A stretch of 64,000 nt of DNA, taken from positions 62,001-126,000 of the forward strand of contig JAFXAU010000031.1 in the NCBI GenBank assembly GCA_017516865.1, given 5' to 3'. The notes beneath the pieces are model-generated. The model saw only the letters and a list, made by a program, of their open reading frames with translations. It made no database searches and was not told where the DNA came from. Below, in pieces: positions 26,878-35,471 of the stretch; the first letter of the stretch is position 1, and each line of letters opens with the position of its first letter. A program made the translations under genes and the position numbers. The stretch comes from Bacteroidales bacterium (GTDB taxonomy: Bacteria; Bacteroidota; Bacteroidia; Bacteroidales; UBA1715).

Positions 26878-28191
26878 ATGGCATCAAACGAGTATTGGAA
26901 TGAGGAATTAGAGACAATGTCTCGTCCCGAATTGGAAAAATTACAAGTAGAACGATTGCGTAAAACTGTTGCAATCGCAATGAATTCACCGTATTACAAG
27001 AAAATTTTCGCAGAACGGAACATTACGCCCGAAAGCATACAATCATTGGACGATTTGAAACGTTTTCCTTTCACAACCAAAGACGATTTGCGAAACAATT
27101 ATCCATTTGGATTGGTTGCAGTTCCTATGGAAAAAGTTGTACGTGTACACTCTTCGAGTGGAACCACAGGTAATCCAACTGTTGTTGCACATTCACAGAA
27201 AGACCTTGACGAATGGGCAGATCAAGTTGCACGATGCATGTACATGGTAGGTTGTAGAAATACCGATGTATTCCAAAATACTTCAGGATACGGAATGTTT
27301 ACGGGCGGATTGGGCTATCAATACGGTGCAGAACGACTTGGCGCCGTAACAGTTCCTGCAGCTGCTGGAAACAGCAAACGTCAGATAAAATTCATCATGG
27401 ATTTTGGCACGACGGTGATTCACGCCATTCCGAGCTATGCCACTCGTCTGGCAGAAGTATTCACAGAACAAGGCATTGACCCACGAAAAGACACGAAATT
27501 GCGAATTTTCTGTCTTGGCGCAGAGCCGCATTCCGAAGAACAACGTAAAAGAATTGAGAAATTGTTTGGAATAAAAGCATACAACTGTTTCGGAATGTCC
27601 GAAATGAACGGTCCGGGCGTTGCTTTTGAATGCAAGGAACAAAATGGCCTGCATGTATGGGAAGATTTTGTAATTCCAGAAATTCTTGACCCCGTGACGT
27701 TGGAACCAGTTCCTGACGGCGAAGTTGGCGAACTTGTACTGACGACCATAAACCGCGAGGCAATGCCACTGTTCCGTTACAGAACACGCGACTTGACACG
27801 TTTCATCACGGGGCCGTGTCCGTGCGGCCGTACGCATCGTCGCCTTGACCGCTTCAAAGGCCGTAGCGACGATATGATTATTGTGAAAGGTGTAAACATT
27901 TTCCCAATACAAATTGAGCGTATCTTAATGGGATTCAAGGAATTGGGAATGAATTACCTTATAACGATAGACACAATTGCCAACAACGACGAAATGATGG
28001 TTGAAGTGGAAATCGGCGACAATATGAAAATCGACGATTTCCCTGCTCTACAGAATCTTACAAAAGAAATCACACGTCAATTAAAAGACGAAATTCTTTT
28101 GACTCCGAAAGTTAAATTGGTTGAAAAAGGTTCCATTCCGCAATCGGAAGGCAAAGCAGTGAGAGTGAAGGATTTTAGAAAGAATCACTAA
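26878..28191 (+). CDS. paaK: Phenylacetate-CoA ligase
   Basis: A 437-residue adenylate-forming enzyme that joins phenylacetate or another aryl acid to CoA with ATP. The P-loop is HSSSGTTGNPTVVAH. Other landmarks are TSGYGMFTGGLGYQYGAE, IPSYATRLAE, CFGMSEMNGPG, LFRYRTRDLTRF, a cysteine-containing CPCGRTHRRLDR and the C-terminal hinge GRSDDMIIVKGVNIFPIQIE. Length is typical. In anaerobic Bacteroidota such genes often accompany indolepyruvate ferredoxin oxidoreductase and serve aromatic amino acid metabolism, but no such gene is next to this one. It has its own promoter and terminator. Confidence 0.93.
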   Translation: MASNEYWNEELETMSRPELEKLQVERLRKTVAIAMNSPYYKKIFAERNITPESIQSLDDLKRFPFTTKDDLRNNYPFGLVAVPMEKVVRVHSSSGTTGNPTVVAHSQKDLDEWADQVARCMYMVGCRNTDVFQNTSGYGMFTGGLGYQYGAERLGAVTVPAAAGNSKRQIKFIMDFGTTVIHAIPSYATRLAEVFTEQGIDPRKDTKLRIFCLGAEPHSEEQRKRIEKLFGIKAYNCFGMSEMNGPGVAFECKEQNGLHVWEDFVIPEILDPVTLEPVPDGEVGELVLTTINREAMPLFRYRTRDLTRFITGPCPCGRTHRRLDRFKGRSDDMIIVKGVNIFPIQIERILMGFKELGMNYLITIDTIANNDEMMVEVEIGDNMKIDDFPALQNLTKEITRQLKDEILLTPKVKLVEKGSIPQSEGKAVRVKDFRKNH

Positions 28192-28231
28192 CAACGACAA
28201 TTAAAAATACGTATTTAGTGTTTAGAATTCT

Positions 28232-28256
28232 GGTGGCAGAGCCTATCGAAGCCACG
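28232..28256. repeat. Short palindrome with arms GTGGC / GCCAC
   Basis: GGTGGCAGAGCC followed by TATCGAAGCCACG forms a hairpin with 5-bp arms at 28233-28237 and 28251-28255. I recognise the sequence as close to a palindrome (GGTGGCTGAGCC / GTCGAAGCCACC) that recurs in many bacterial genomes. It lies between the paaK stop and its terminator. Confidence 0.65.
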
Positions 28257-28282
28257 TACTTATAAAATCATAATAGATTCTT

Positions 28283-28314
28283 AAGGATTTTTCAGCAATG
28301 AGAAATCCTTTTTT
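28283..28314 (+). terminator. Rho-independent terminator of paaK
   Basis: An 11-bp stem AAGGATTTTTC / GAGAAATCCTT (one G-U) with loop AGCAAT is followed by TTTTTT. Confidence 0.85.
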
Positions 28315-28443
28315 ACAAAAACTCCAAACATTGACCATGCCCTGCGCATTTTTACGTTGTACCGTTTATTATAATACCAACACTTTGCAACATAATTCAC
28401 AAAAAATTTATATCTTCACGCTGATTTTTTAGAGTAGAAATAA

Positions 28444-28995
28444 ATGGGTACAAACAATTCACAAGAAAGGACAGAGAAAGAATGGAACCTTCTCTTTAAA
28501 TCCATTTATGATGAATACTTTAAAAAATTATGCGTGTTTGCGAATTCAATCATAAACGACGAAGAAGAAGCAGAAGAAATAGTCCAAGGAATCATATTAA
28601 AATTGTGGGAACAACGAGAAAATTATGATACAATAGAAAACCTAACTTCGTATCTCTATCGTTCGGTAAAAAACAGCTGCATTAACATAATCACACACAA
28701 TAAAATAGAGGAAAAATATAAATCCGAAACGTGGTTTGCACTCAAAGCCATGGAAATTCAAGCAACGGAAAAAACACCACAAGAAGAACAGGATGAACAC
28801 GACAAACAAGAAGCAAATCTCAGAAATGCCATTGAACTTCTGCCCGAACGGTGCAAAGAAGTCCTCACACTTAGCAAATTCGAGGGAAAGAGAAACAAAG
28901 ATATTGCCGAAGAGCTCGATATTTCCGTAAAAGCCGTCGAGGCAAACATCACACGAGCTTTTACAACTTTACGAAAAATTCTAAAAAATAATTGA
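28444..28995 (+). CDS. ECF sigma factor paired with FecR anti-sigma
   Basis: A 183-residue ECF sigma factor of the Bacteroidota FecI-like type. Region 2 includes FKSIYDEYFKKLCVFANSII, EEEAEEIVQGIILKLWE and TSYLYRSVKNSCIN. Region 4 includes IELLPERCKEVLTLSKFEGKRNKDIAEEL and the recognition helix ISVKAVEANITRAF. It opens a five-gene block that runs on the same strand. The FecR gene starts 43 bases downstream. A weak TATCTTCA lies at 28411, with a TTTG 23 bases upstream; no autoregulatory motif is obvious. Confidence 0.94.
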   Translation: MGTNNSQERTEKEWNLLFKSIYDEYFKKLCVFANSIINDEEEAEEIVQGIILKLWEQRENYDTIENLTSYLYRSVKNSCINIITHNKIEEKYKSETWFALKAMEIQATEKTPQEEQDEHDKQEANLRNAIELLPERCKEVLTLSKFEGKRNKDIAEELDISVKAVEANITRAFTTLRKILKNN

Positions 28996-29038
28996 AAAAC
29001 ATATAGGGATTATTCACTTATACTTGTCTTAACAACAA

Positions 29039-29986
29039 ATGATTCAGAAAATGAATACGAACGAATATATAGACAAATACCTCACTGGTCAGATTACCGA
29101 TGAAGAATCGGCACAACTGCTTGACTGGGTGAAGGAAAGCGCCGAACACAAGAAAGAGTTCGACGACGCTTGCCGTTTGTGGTATTTGTTGCAATCCGAT
29201 AAATTCAACAGCGATAAGGCTTTTGAAGAATTTAAACAAAAAACGAAGAAAAAATCTATAATCATTCCGCTTTGGCAAAAAATCAGTGCTGTTGCCGCCG
29301 TGGCTTTGATTGCAATTGTCTCTCTATCAATACTTTCAAAAACAGACGTTAATACAATCACTATTCAAAATACAGAAATGGCTGTACAAACCGTCTCTCT
29401 ACCCGACGGCTCGACCATTTATCTGCAAAAAGACGCTTCGGTTACATATCCCGAAAAATTCGAAAATGGTAGCAGAACAATATCTGCTACAGGAAACATT
29501 TTCTGCGAAATTTTCCATAATGAAAGTGCACCTTTCTCGCTTACCGACAATGATTTACACATAACTGTTCTTGGTACTTCGTTCCAAGTAAATACTCACG
29601 ACAGCGTTTTTGTATTTGTCGAAACAGGGAAAGTGCGTGTTTCTGCAGGTGAACAAAACGCAGTCATCACCGCAGGCGAACGTGCAGACTGGAACAATAA
29701 AAAACTGATTTGCTCAAAAAATACCGAAGTTAATTTGCTATCATGGAAAACTGGCGTTTTGAAATTCGACAATACGGATTTACAATCTGTTTTTACAGAT
29801 TTGTCGCGTCACTACAATTGTACGTTCAGCTACACAAAAAAATGTTCCGACATTCAAAATTATAAGTTGACGGGAACATACCAAGATCTTTCTTTGGAGC
29901 AGACTCTGCAAATGATTGAACTTGCCATTCCCGACATTCACTACGACGTGAACGGAAGCGAAGTTGTCGTGAGCAATAGCAAATAA
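29039..29986 (+). CDS. FecR-type anti-sigma factor
   Basis: A 315-residue inner-membrane protein. The cytoplasmic part (1-80) is the sigma-binding domain, with YLTGQITDEESAQLLDWV and a tryptophan-rich CRLWYLL. One transmembrane helix lies at about 84-102. The periplasmic part has a FecR domain (about 112-205, with VQTVSLPDGSTIYLQKDASVTYP and VLGTSFQVNTH) and a C-terminal DUF4974 domain (about 245-312, with LSRHYNCTFSY and LSLEQTLQMIELAI). The protein may begin at 29051 (MNTNEYIDKY). DUF4974 is the part that normally meets an STN domain in the periplasm, and an STN protein is encoded next. Confidence 0.93.
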   Translation: MIQKMNTNEYIDKYLTGQITDEESAQLLDWVKESAEHKKEFDDACRLWYLLQSDKFNSDKAFEEFKQKTKKKSIIIPLWQKISAVAAVALIAIVSLSILSKTDVNTITIQNTEMAVQTVSLPDGSTIYLQKDASVTYPEKFENGSRTISATGNIFCEIFHNESAPFSLTDNDLHITVLGTSFQVNTHDSVFVFVETGKVRVSAGEQNAVITAGERADWNNKKLICSKNTEVNLLSWKTGVLKFDNTDLQSVFTDLSRHYNCTFSYTKKCSDIQNYKLTGTYQDLSLEQTLQMIELAIPDIHYDVNGSEVVVSNSK

Positions 29987-30049
29987 AAACGTCTTTTTCT
30001 TCGATTTTGTCTTTTTTTTGTATCTTGTCACGAATTTTGACAAGGTTCT

Positions 30050-31339
30050 ATGTACAAAAAAATAATTTCTTTTGTCTGCTTGTTTTTACTTGCTCTTTCG
30101 TCGTATGCACAAAACAACGAAACGTTGACCTACACGGCCAAGGACAAAACCATTGTCGAAATTTTGAAAGATATAGAAAAAATCTCACCCTATAGATTTT
30201 CTTACAACAACAACATTTTCAACAATCAGAAAATCAAGGAAATATCGCTCAGTCAGGCAACAATTGACGTATGCATGAACAAACTGCTCAGCGAAAAACA
30301 CACGTACACTGTCATTGGAAAACAAGTTGTGATAACCGAAAAAACACCGACAGAAAAACCTATAGTAACGACGAAAAAAATTGAATCAAAAAACGACAAA
30401 AAAATAGTTTACGAAACCATTCCTATATACGATACAATCACCGTATACGATACGCTCTATCGATATGTTACAATAAAAGACACGATTACCGTCCACGATA
30501 CGGTGGAACACATCAAAACCATAAACGTACAACATTACGAAACCAATTTTCTACACACAAACAACAAAACATTCTCTTTTGCCCTACAAACAAGTTTGTT
30601 ATACAACAACACTCATTTCTTCAACAAAGACGACTATGCAAAACAATTGCAGAATACTCATTCTAACACACTTGGATATGATTTACAAATCAATGCGACA
30701 TACAAACGGAACAACATTTTATTTCAATCAGGCATAGGTTTTCAAGACCGACGCATTGGTAGTTCGTTTGCAATAACTTCCTACACCGACGACCCGACAA
30801 AAACCTACACCGACACGCTTTGGTATTGGAAATTCAACGAATTATTCACCTACTACAAATTTAATTCCTCTGGCGATTCCGTCGCCATAACCGTTTTGGA
30901 TTCCACATGGACGTACTCACTAAAGGAAAATCCGAAAAAAATTGAACACAACATGGACAAAAGTTCCACGATTTCGTATAAATACATATACATTCCAATT
31001 GGCGTGGGATTTAATTACAACGTGAACCAAACGCTTGCAATACAACCTTTTATCGCATGCAATGCTTTATTCCTGACTTCGTGTCATGGAGAAATTCCCG
31101 ATGAAACATTCACCAAAACTATTGCCGTGAAAGATATTGTCCGCCAATTCAATATTTCTGGTACACTTTCGTGCTCAATTGTTTATTCGCCACAGCAACA
31201 TTTTTCAATATATCTGCAACCGATTTACAGCATAATTCCGTCTATCTATCGGAACGAAAAAATAAATTGCAGTGCAACCATCTCCTCTTTCGGTTTAGGA
31301 TGGGGATTAAGTTATACAATTCCTTCCAATGGCAAATAA
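30050..31339 (+). CDS. STN domain joined to a predicted outer-membrane barrel
   Basis: A 429-residue exported protein (signal peptide MYKKIISFVCLFLLALSSYA). Residues about 22-100 form an STN-like domain (YTAKDKTIVEILKDIEKISP, FSYNNNIFNN, MNKLLSEKHTYTVIGKQVVI). Residues about 115-160 form a low-complexity linker with repeated YDT/HDT words (IYDTITVYDT, KDTITVHDT). From about 170 on there are alternating amphipathic strands typical of a small barrel (TSLLYNNTHFF, FQSGIGFQDRR, YIYIPIGVGFNYN, FGLGWGLSYTI). There is no TonB-receptor plug and the protein is far shorter than a SusC-type transducer. Its last bases overlap the next start by 11 bases. Inference: it is the outer-membrane sensor for the ECF/FecR pair. 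Confidence 0.75.
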   Translation: MYKKIISFVCLFLLALSSYAQNNETLTYTAKDKTIVEILKDIEKISPYRFSYNNNIFNNQKIKEISLSQATIDVCMNKLLSEKHTYTVIGKQVVITEKTPTEKPIVTTKKIESKNDKKIVYETIPIYDTITVYDTLYRYVTIKDTITVHDTVEHIKTINVQHYETNFLHTNNKTFSFALQTSLLYNNTHFFNKDDYAKQLQNTHSNTLGYDLQINATYKRNNILFQSGIGFQDRRIGSSFAITSYTDDPTKTYTDTLWYWKFNELFTYYKFNSSGDSVAITVLDSTWTYSLKENPKKIEHNMDKSSTISYKYIYIPIGVGFNYNVNQTLAIQPFIACNALFLTSCHGEIPDETFTKTIAVKDIVRQFNISGTLSCSIVYSPQQHFSIYLQPIYSIIPSIYRNEKINCSATISSFGLGWGLSYTIPSNGK

Positions 31340-33842
31340 ACTTCACATATTGACTGCTTTATTTCTATTGTGTTGCTCTGTTATGTGCGAAGCACAAAAA
31401 AACACATTTTCAGGAGGGTATTCGTATTCAACCTATCTCTCTTATAATAAGACAGTTCAATCATGGGGAGACAACTATTACGGGCAGTTAGGTAGAACGA
31501 CAGAAACTGGAGCATACATCGTTCCATCGGCAATACCAAATGTTGAAAATATCGTGAGTATTGACGCAGGCTTTGGCAGTTTTTGTTGTGCTCTGACTTC
31601 CGAAGGAAACGTACTTTCGTGGGGACATAATTTTTACGGAGAATTGGGCGTCGGACAAGATTGCCCAGGCGTTTGCGAAAACCGAACTGCCGACACTGTC
31701 GTCGGTGGAGAGACGGGTACTCCACTGCTGGATAACGTCATTGCCATAGCAATCGGTCAAATGCATGCATACGCCCTCCTATCGACAGGCGAAGTCGTGG
31801 CTTGGGGAAACAACACATACGGACAACTTGGCGACGGAACAACCGTCTCGCACAACGTACCGACATACGTAAAAACCACCCCTTCAAAACGATTGACTAA
31901 TGTGAAAATGATTGCCGCAGGCGGAAACAACGGATACGCACTGACCGAAGACGGACACGTCTACGCATGGGGCGACAATCAAGCAAACCAACTTGCGTGC
32001 GGTGATTCCGACACACACTATTTTCCCGTTGCCGTGGTAGACAAAAATGGAGAACCTATCAGCGACATCACTACTATTGACGGAGGAATGTTTTTCGCAC
32101 TATTACTTAATTCAGACAAAACCGTTTATGGCACTGGCGCATACAAAGGCACCCACCTTGACAAAAGTGGAAGTTACTATAAAACAAACAGTTACGCCGA
32201 ACTCGTAAAAGGCGGCGAAACACCGAATTATTATCTCGAAAACGTCACCGCAATTTCGGCAGGCTTTTCGCATGCAATGGCAATCGTGCAAGAAAGTGAC
32301 AGTCAATACGCCGTAGCTTGGGGCGACAACAAATTTCCAAACCTTTCCGATACACGCGGCGGACAACTCGGAATCGGTCTGTCAAGCACAAAACAATTCA
32401 ACACTCCCGTTTACGTAAAAACATCTGCCAACACAAAAATCAACAATGTTACCGCAATCAATGCCGGCTGCGGTGTTTCCTACATAGAAAAATCGATTGG
32501 AAAAAAACAAAACAACCAATTTTACGTCTGCGGTTACAACGACGACGGTCAATTAGGTCTCGGAGACAAGTACGACAGGAACTATGCAACTTTATTGCAA
32601 TCCGTTAAAGTCCCCTACTGCGGCTCTTATTCGTTAGAACCGACCAAAACACTTTGCACACCGCTCTATTTCAACATTAAAATTCCATTTTCACTTGATT
32701 CACATACACTTGAATGGTACAAAAACAACGAAAAAATTGAAGAAAACAGCAACCTGCTTCACATAGAAAATACAGGAACTTACAAAGTCAAAATTTCCGA
32801 CAAAACTGGTGACTGCCCAGACCGAGAAACTCAAATCACAATCAACGAAAAAGAACCTGATTTTCAAATAATTCCATCATCTTTCTGTTCCGACGAAATT
32901 ACATTCAAAGTCATAGGCGACGGCGTATTTAAATGGTACAAAACGTACGACAACTACTTAATCGGCCGTGGAAATTCCATCAGTACGTCGAAATTGTTCT
33001 GCGACGAAATTCATGCCGACAGCATTTACCAAGTCTGGGTTGAGCACGAAAACAAATGTCAACCAATCCCTGTAAACAGCGTTAAAAAATGCGACTGCAA
33101 CGTCCCCTCGCCTATACTGACCGACTCCGTAAGTTTTTGCTACAACAAAAAAAATATAATCAGCACATCGGGCGACAGCATTGTCTGGTACGCCGACAGT
33201 CTGTTGACCAAACCACTTGCACTACAAGACACGTTGACGATCAACAACAATCAAATCGGTACATTCATCTATTATGCAACTCAATTGCATAATAGATGTG
33301 AAAGCGAGAAATCAGAAACAAACGTCACCCTATTCTTTTGTGAGCCATGGTATTACGTATCGGGAGCCGTAACCGAACCCGACGGAACACCCGTAGAAAA
33401 TGCAGATGTAATATTGTACTGTTCCACTTCAGAAAAACCGACAGATCAATGTACAACCGACAAAAACGGCACATTCTCGCTCATTACAAACAAATGCGTC
33501 GGAAAAATCGTGGCAAAATCCCCTTCTTCGACATACATTGACACGTGGGCAGGAAACACGGCAGACAAAAACCATGCATATCAGTTCAACATTGACGCAG
33601 ACATAAAACACATTGCAATCACCCTTATTCCGCCACAAACAGCAATTTCGTCAACATCATTAGATGATATTTGGAAACAAAGCGTATCGGCTTCAATTTT
33701 CAATATTGAAGGTAAACTACTTAAAAAAATTCCTTCATTACAAGAATCCGACATTCGTCAAATCCAACAATTCAAACAGCCCGTCATTGTTGTCGTAACC
33801 GACAAAAACGGAGAGCGGCAATCGTTTATATTTTTATATTAA
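31329..33842 (+). CDS. RCC1-repeat surface protein
   Basis: An 837-residue exported protein (signal peptide to about residue 22). Residues about 25-430 contain six or seven RCC1 propeller repeats, seen as SWGDNYYGQLGR, SWGHNFYGELGVG, AWGNNTYGQLGDG, AWGDNQANQLACG, RGGQLGIGLSS and CGYNDDGQLGLGD. Cysteine-containing Ig-like modules follow (about 440-665), then a carboxypeptidase regulatory-like domain (about 673-770, starting YYVSGAVTEPDGTPV). The C-terminus (ASIFNIEGKLLKKI to SFIFLY) resembles a degenerate T9SS sorting domain. RCC1 propellers usually bind proteins, so a surface binding role is likely. Translation is coupled to the STN-barrel gene by an 11-base overlap. Confidence 0.82.
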   Translation: MANKLHILTALFLLCCSVMCEAQKNTFSGGYSYSTYLSYNKTVQSWGDNYYGQLGRTTETGAYIVPSAIPNVENIVSIDAGFGSFCCALTSEGNVLSWGHNFYGELGVGQDCPGVCENRTADTVVGGETGTPLLDNVIAIAIGQMHAYALLSTGEVVAWGNNTYGQLGDGTTVSHNVPTYVKTTPSKRLTNVKMIAAGGNNGYALTEDGHVYAWGDNQANQLACGDSDTHYFPVAVVDKNGEPISDITTIDGGMFFALLLNSDKTVYGTGAYKGTHLDKSGSYYKTNSYAELVKGGETPNYYLENVTAISAGFSHAMAIVQESDSQYAVAWGDNKFPNLSDTRGGQLGIGLSSTKQFNTPVYVKTSANTKINNVTAINAGCGVSYIEKSIGKKQNNQFYVCGYNDDGQLGLGDKYDRNYATLLQSVKVPYCGSYSLEPTKTLCTPLYFNIKIPFSLDSHTLEWYKNNEKIEENSNLLHIENTGTYKVKISDKTGDCPDRETQITINEKEPDFQIIPSSFCSDEITFKVIGDGVFKWYKTYDNYLIGRGNSISTSKLFCDEIHADSIYQVWVEHENKCQPIPVNSVKKCDCNVPSPILTDSVSFCYNKKNIISTSGDSIVWYADSLLTKPLALQDTLTINNNQIGTFIYYATQLHNRCESEKSETNVTLFFCEPWYYVSGAVTEPDGTPVENADVILYCSTSEKPTDQCTTDKNGTFSLITNKCVGKIVAKSPSSTYIDTWAGNTADKNHAYQFNIDADIKHIAITLIPPQTAISSTSLDDIWKQSVSASIFNIEGKLLKKIPSLQESDIRQIQQFKQPVIVVVTDKNGERQSFIFLY

Positions 33843-33854
33843 TGAAATAAAACT

Positions 33855-33862
33855 TATCTTTG
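33855..33862 (+). promoter_or_regulatory. -7 box of the BspA-like gene
   Basis: TATCTTTG lies 23 bases before the ATG at 33886, so the BspA-like gene can be read separately from the RCC1 gene. Confidence 0.6.
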
Positions 33863-33885
33863 CAAAAACTATAACAAATACCCAA

Positions 33886-35370
33886 ATGAGAAAAAAGATT
33901 TTAAGCATTCTATGTCCACTAAGCTTCATTGTACAAGCAACGGCAACTGAAATATACCAAGAACCCCTGTATTTTGAAATAACATCTGAAAACGAACACA
34001 CTGTAAGAGTAAGTAGTTTGGCAGAAAACTTTTATTATGAAAAATTAGAAATAAACATTCCTTCCACTATAAACTATAACGAACAAATATACCATGTTAC
34101 AGCCATTGGGAATAACGCCTTTACCGATGCAGAGATTTCTTCAGTAATCATTTCATCAGGAATAACAACCATAGGCGAAGAAGCATTCTACAATTGTCAA
34201 AACCTCACGCATGTAGAAATACCCAACAGTGTAACACTTATTGAATATGCTGCTTTTTGTGATTGCATATCACTTGTTTCGTTAGCATTGCCAAATAGTT
34301 TAACATCAGAAACTGTTTATAGCGGTGCTTTTAATAGATGCGAAGGACTAACATCTTTAACGCTTCCAGAAACCATGGAAAATATAAATCGCAACGTATT
34401 TGCTGGTTGTTCCAATCTCACTTCTGTTACAATGCCTCAAAATATGGATGTACAAAATAGTTACTTGTACATAACCAAAGACGATATTAGGTATCGTATA
34501 CTGAACGGACACGAAGTTGAAGTCTCGTTTGGAGATTATTCAGGAAATCTTGTTATTCCACCTACAATTACAGCAGGAAATACGTATAATGTTGTGAGCA
34601 TATCATTTTTAGGTAACAATAACTCACTATCTTCAATAACAATTCCAAACAGCGTAACAAAGATTGAGGATGGAGCATTTATGAATTGCTCAAAACTATC
34701 TTCCGTCACAATGCCAGAAGACTTGGATGTATCAAAAGGGAAATTAGTATACACCGCACCTGACGGATTTAAATATTACATTTTTAGCGGTTCAAAGGCT
34801 GCCGTCACTTCATACAAAGGTTCCGACGAGAATGTTTCCATTCCAAATTCAATATCGTTTGGAAACCAATTAGACATAATATACATCGAATCAAAGACTT
34901 TTGTAACACTTTCAAATCTTCAATCTATAACAATTCCCCCAAATATAATAGCTATAAAAAACAACGCCATCGTTTCATGTAATAATCTCAAAAAAATAAT
35001 ATGTTTAACAGAAATGCCACCATCGATGCTGTCCCAAACTTTTGATGCCAACGATATAACATTAGTTGTTCCATGCGACAAGATTCAATGGTACACAAAT
35101 TCAGAAACGTGGAACATATTCAAAACAATCCAATGTCTTGACGAAGAAACTGATGACAACATCGAAACAATCATCAACGACAACACTGCTATCAAAACAA
35201 CAACGGCATCTAGGACTGTTCTCGTTGTCAATCAACAAATTATTGTAAATGGCGAAATTCCAGATTACGTTCTATCCCCTACAGGACAAAAAATCAAGAA
35301 TAAAAACCTCAAAGCAGGAATGTATGTTGCAGTGACAGAAAATGAAATGATTAGTGTTCTGGTGAGATAG
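33886..35370 (+). CDS. BspA-like leucine-rich repeat protein with sorting domain
   Basis: A 494-residue exported protein with a signal peptide to about residue 20. Residues about 50-410 hold LRR_5 (BspA/TpLRR) repeats of about 23 residues, such as ITTIGEEAFYNCQNLTHVEI and VTKIEDGAFMNCSKLSSVTM, broken by longer inserts. The C-terminal 60 residues (VLVVNQQIIVNGE, LSPTGQKIKNKNLKAGMY, ISVLVR) match the T9SS type A sorting-domain pattern, so it is probably exported by T9SS and anchored on the surface. Such proteins often mediate adhesion. It follows the RCC1 gene after 43 bases. Confidence 0.88.
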   Translation: MRKKILSILCPLSFIVQATATEIYQEPLYFEITSENEHTVRVSSLAENFYYEKLEINIPSTINYNEQIYHVTAIGNNAFTDAEISSVIISSGITTIGEEAFYNCQNLTHVEIPNSVTLIEYAAFCDCISLVSLALPNSLTSETVYSGAFNRCEGLTSLTLPETMENINRNVFAGCSNLTSVTMPQNMDVQNSYLYITKDDIRYRILNGHEVEVSFGDYSGNLVIPPTITAGNTYNVVSISFLGNNNSLSSITIPNSVTKIEDGAFMNCSKLSSVTMPEDLDVSKGKLVYTAPDGFKYYIFSGSKAAVTSYKGSDENVSIPNSISFGNQLDIIYIESKTFVTLSNLQSITIPPNIIAIKNNAIVSCNNLKKIICLTEMPPSMLSQTFDANDITLVVPCDKIQWYTNSETWNIFKTIQCLDEETDDNIETIINDNTAIKTTTASRTVLVVNQQIIVNGEIPDYVLSPTGQKIKNKNLKAGMYVAVTENEMISVLVR

Positions 35371-35445
35371 GAAGTTTTTTCTCCCAAAGTGAATAACTTT
35401 TTAATAATCAAAACACACAACACAATATATGTCAGTTCAATTTTG

Positions 35446-35453
35446 TATGTTTG
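35446..35453 (+). promoter_or_regulatory. -7 box of the LysM/PBP1-fold gene
   Basis: TATGTTTG matches TAnnTTTG and lies 18 bases before the ATG. Confidence 0.55.
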
Positions 35454-35471
35454 TAGGATAAAATTTGTTTT

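Noticed and set aside
28411..28418. TATCTTCA as promoter of the ECF sigma gene
   Set aside because: It departs from the consensus at the last two bases and the nearest TTTG is 23 bases upstream; too weak to list.
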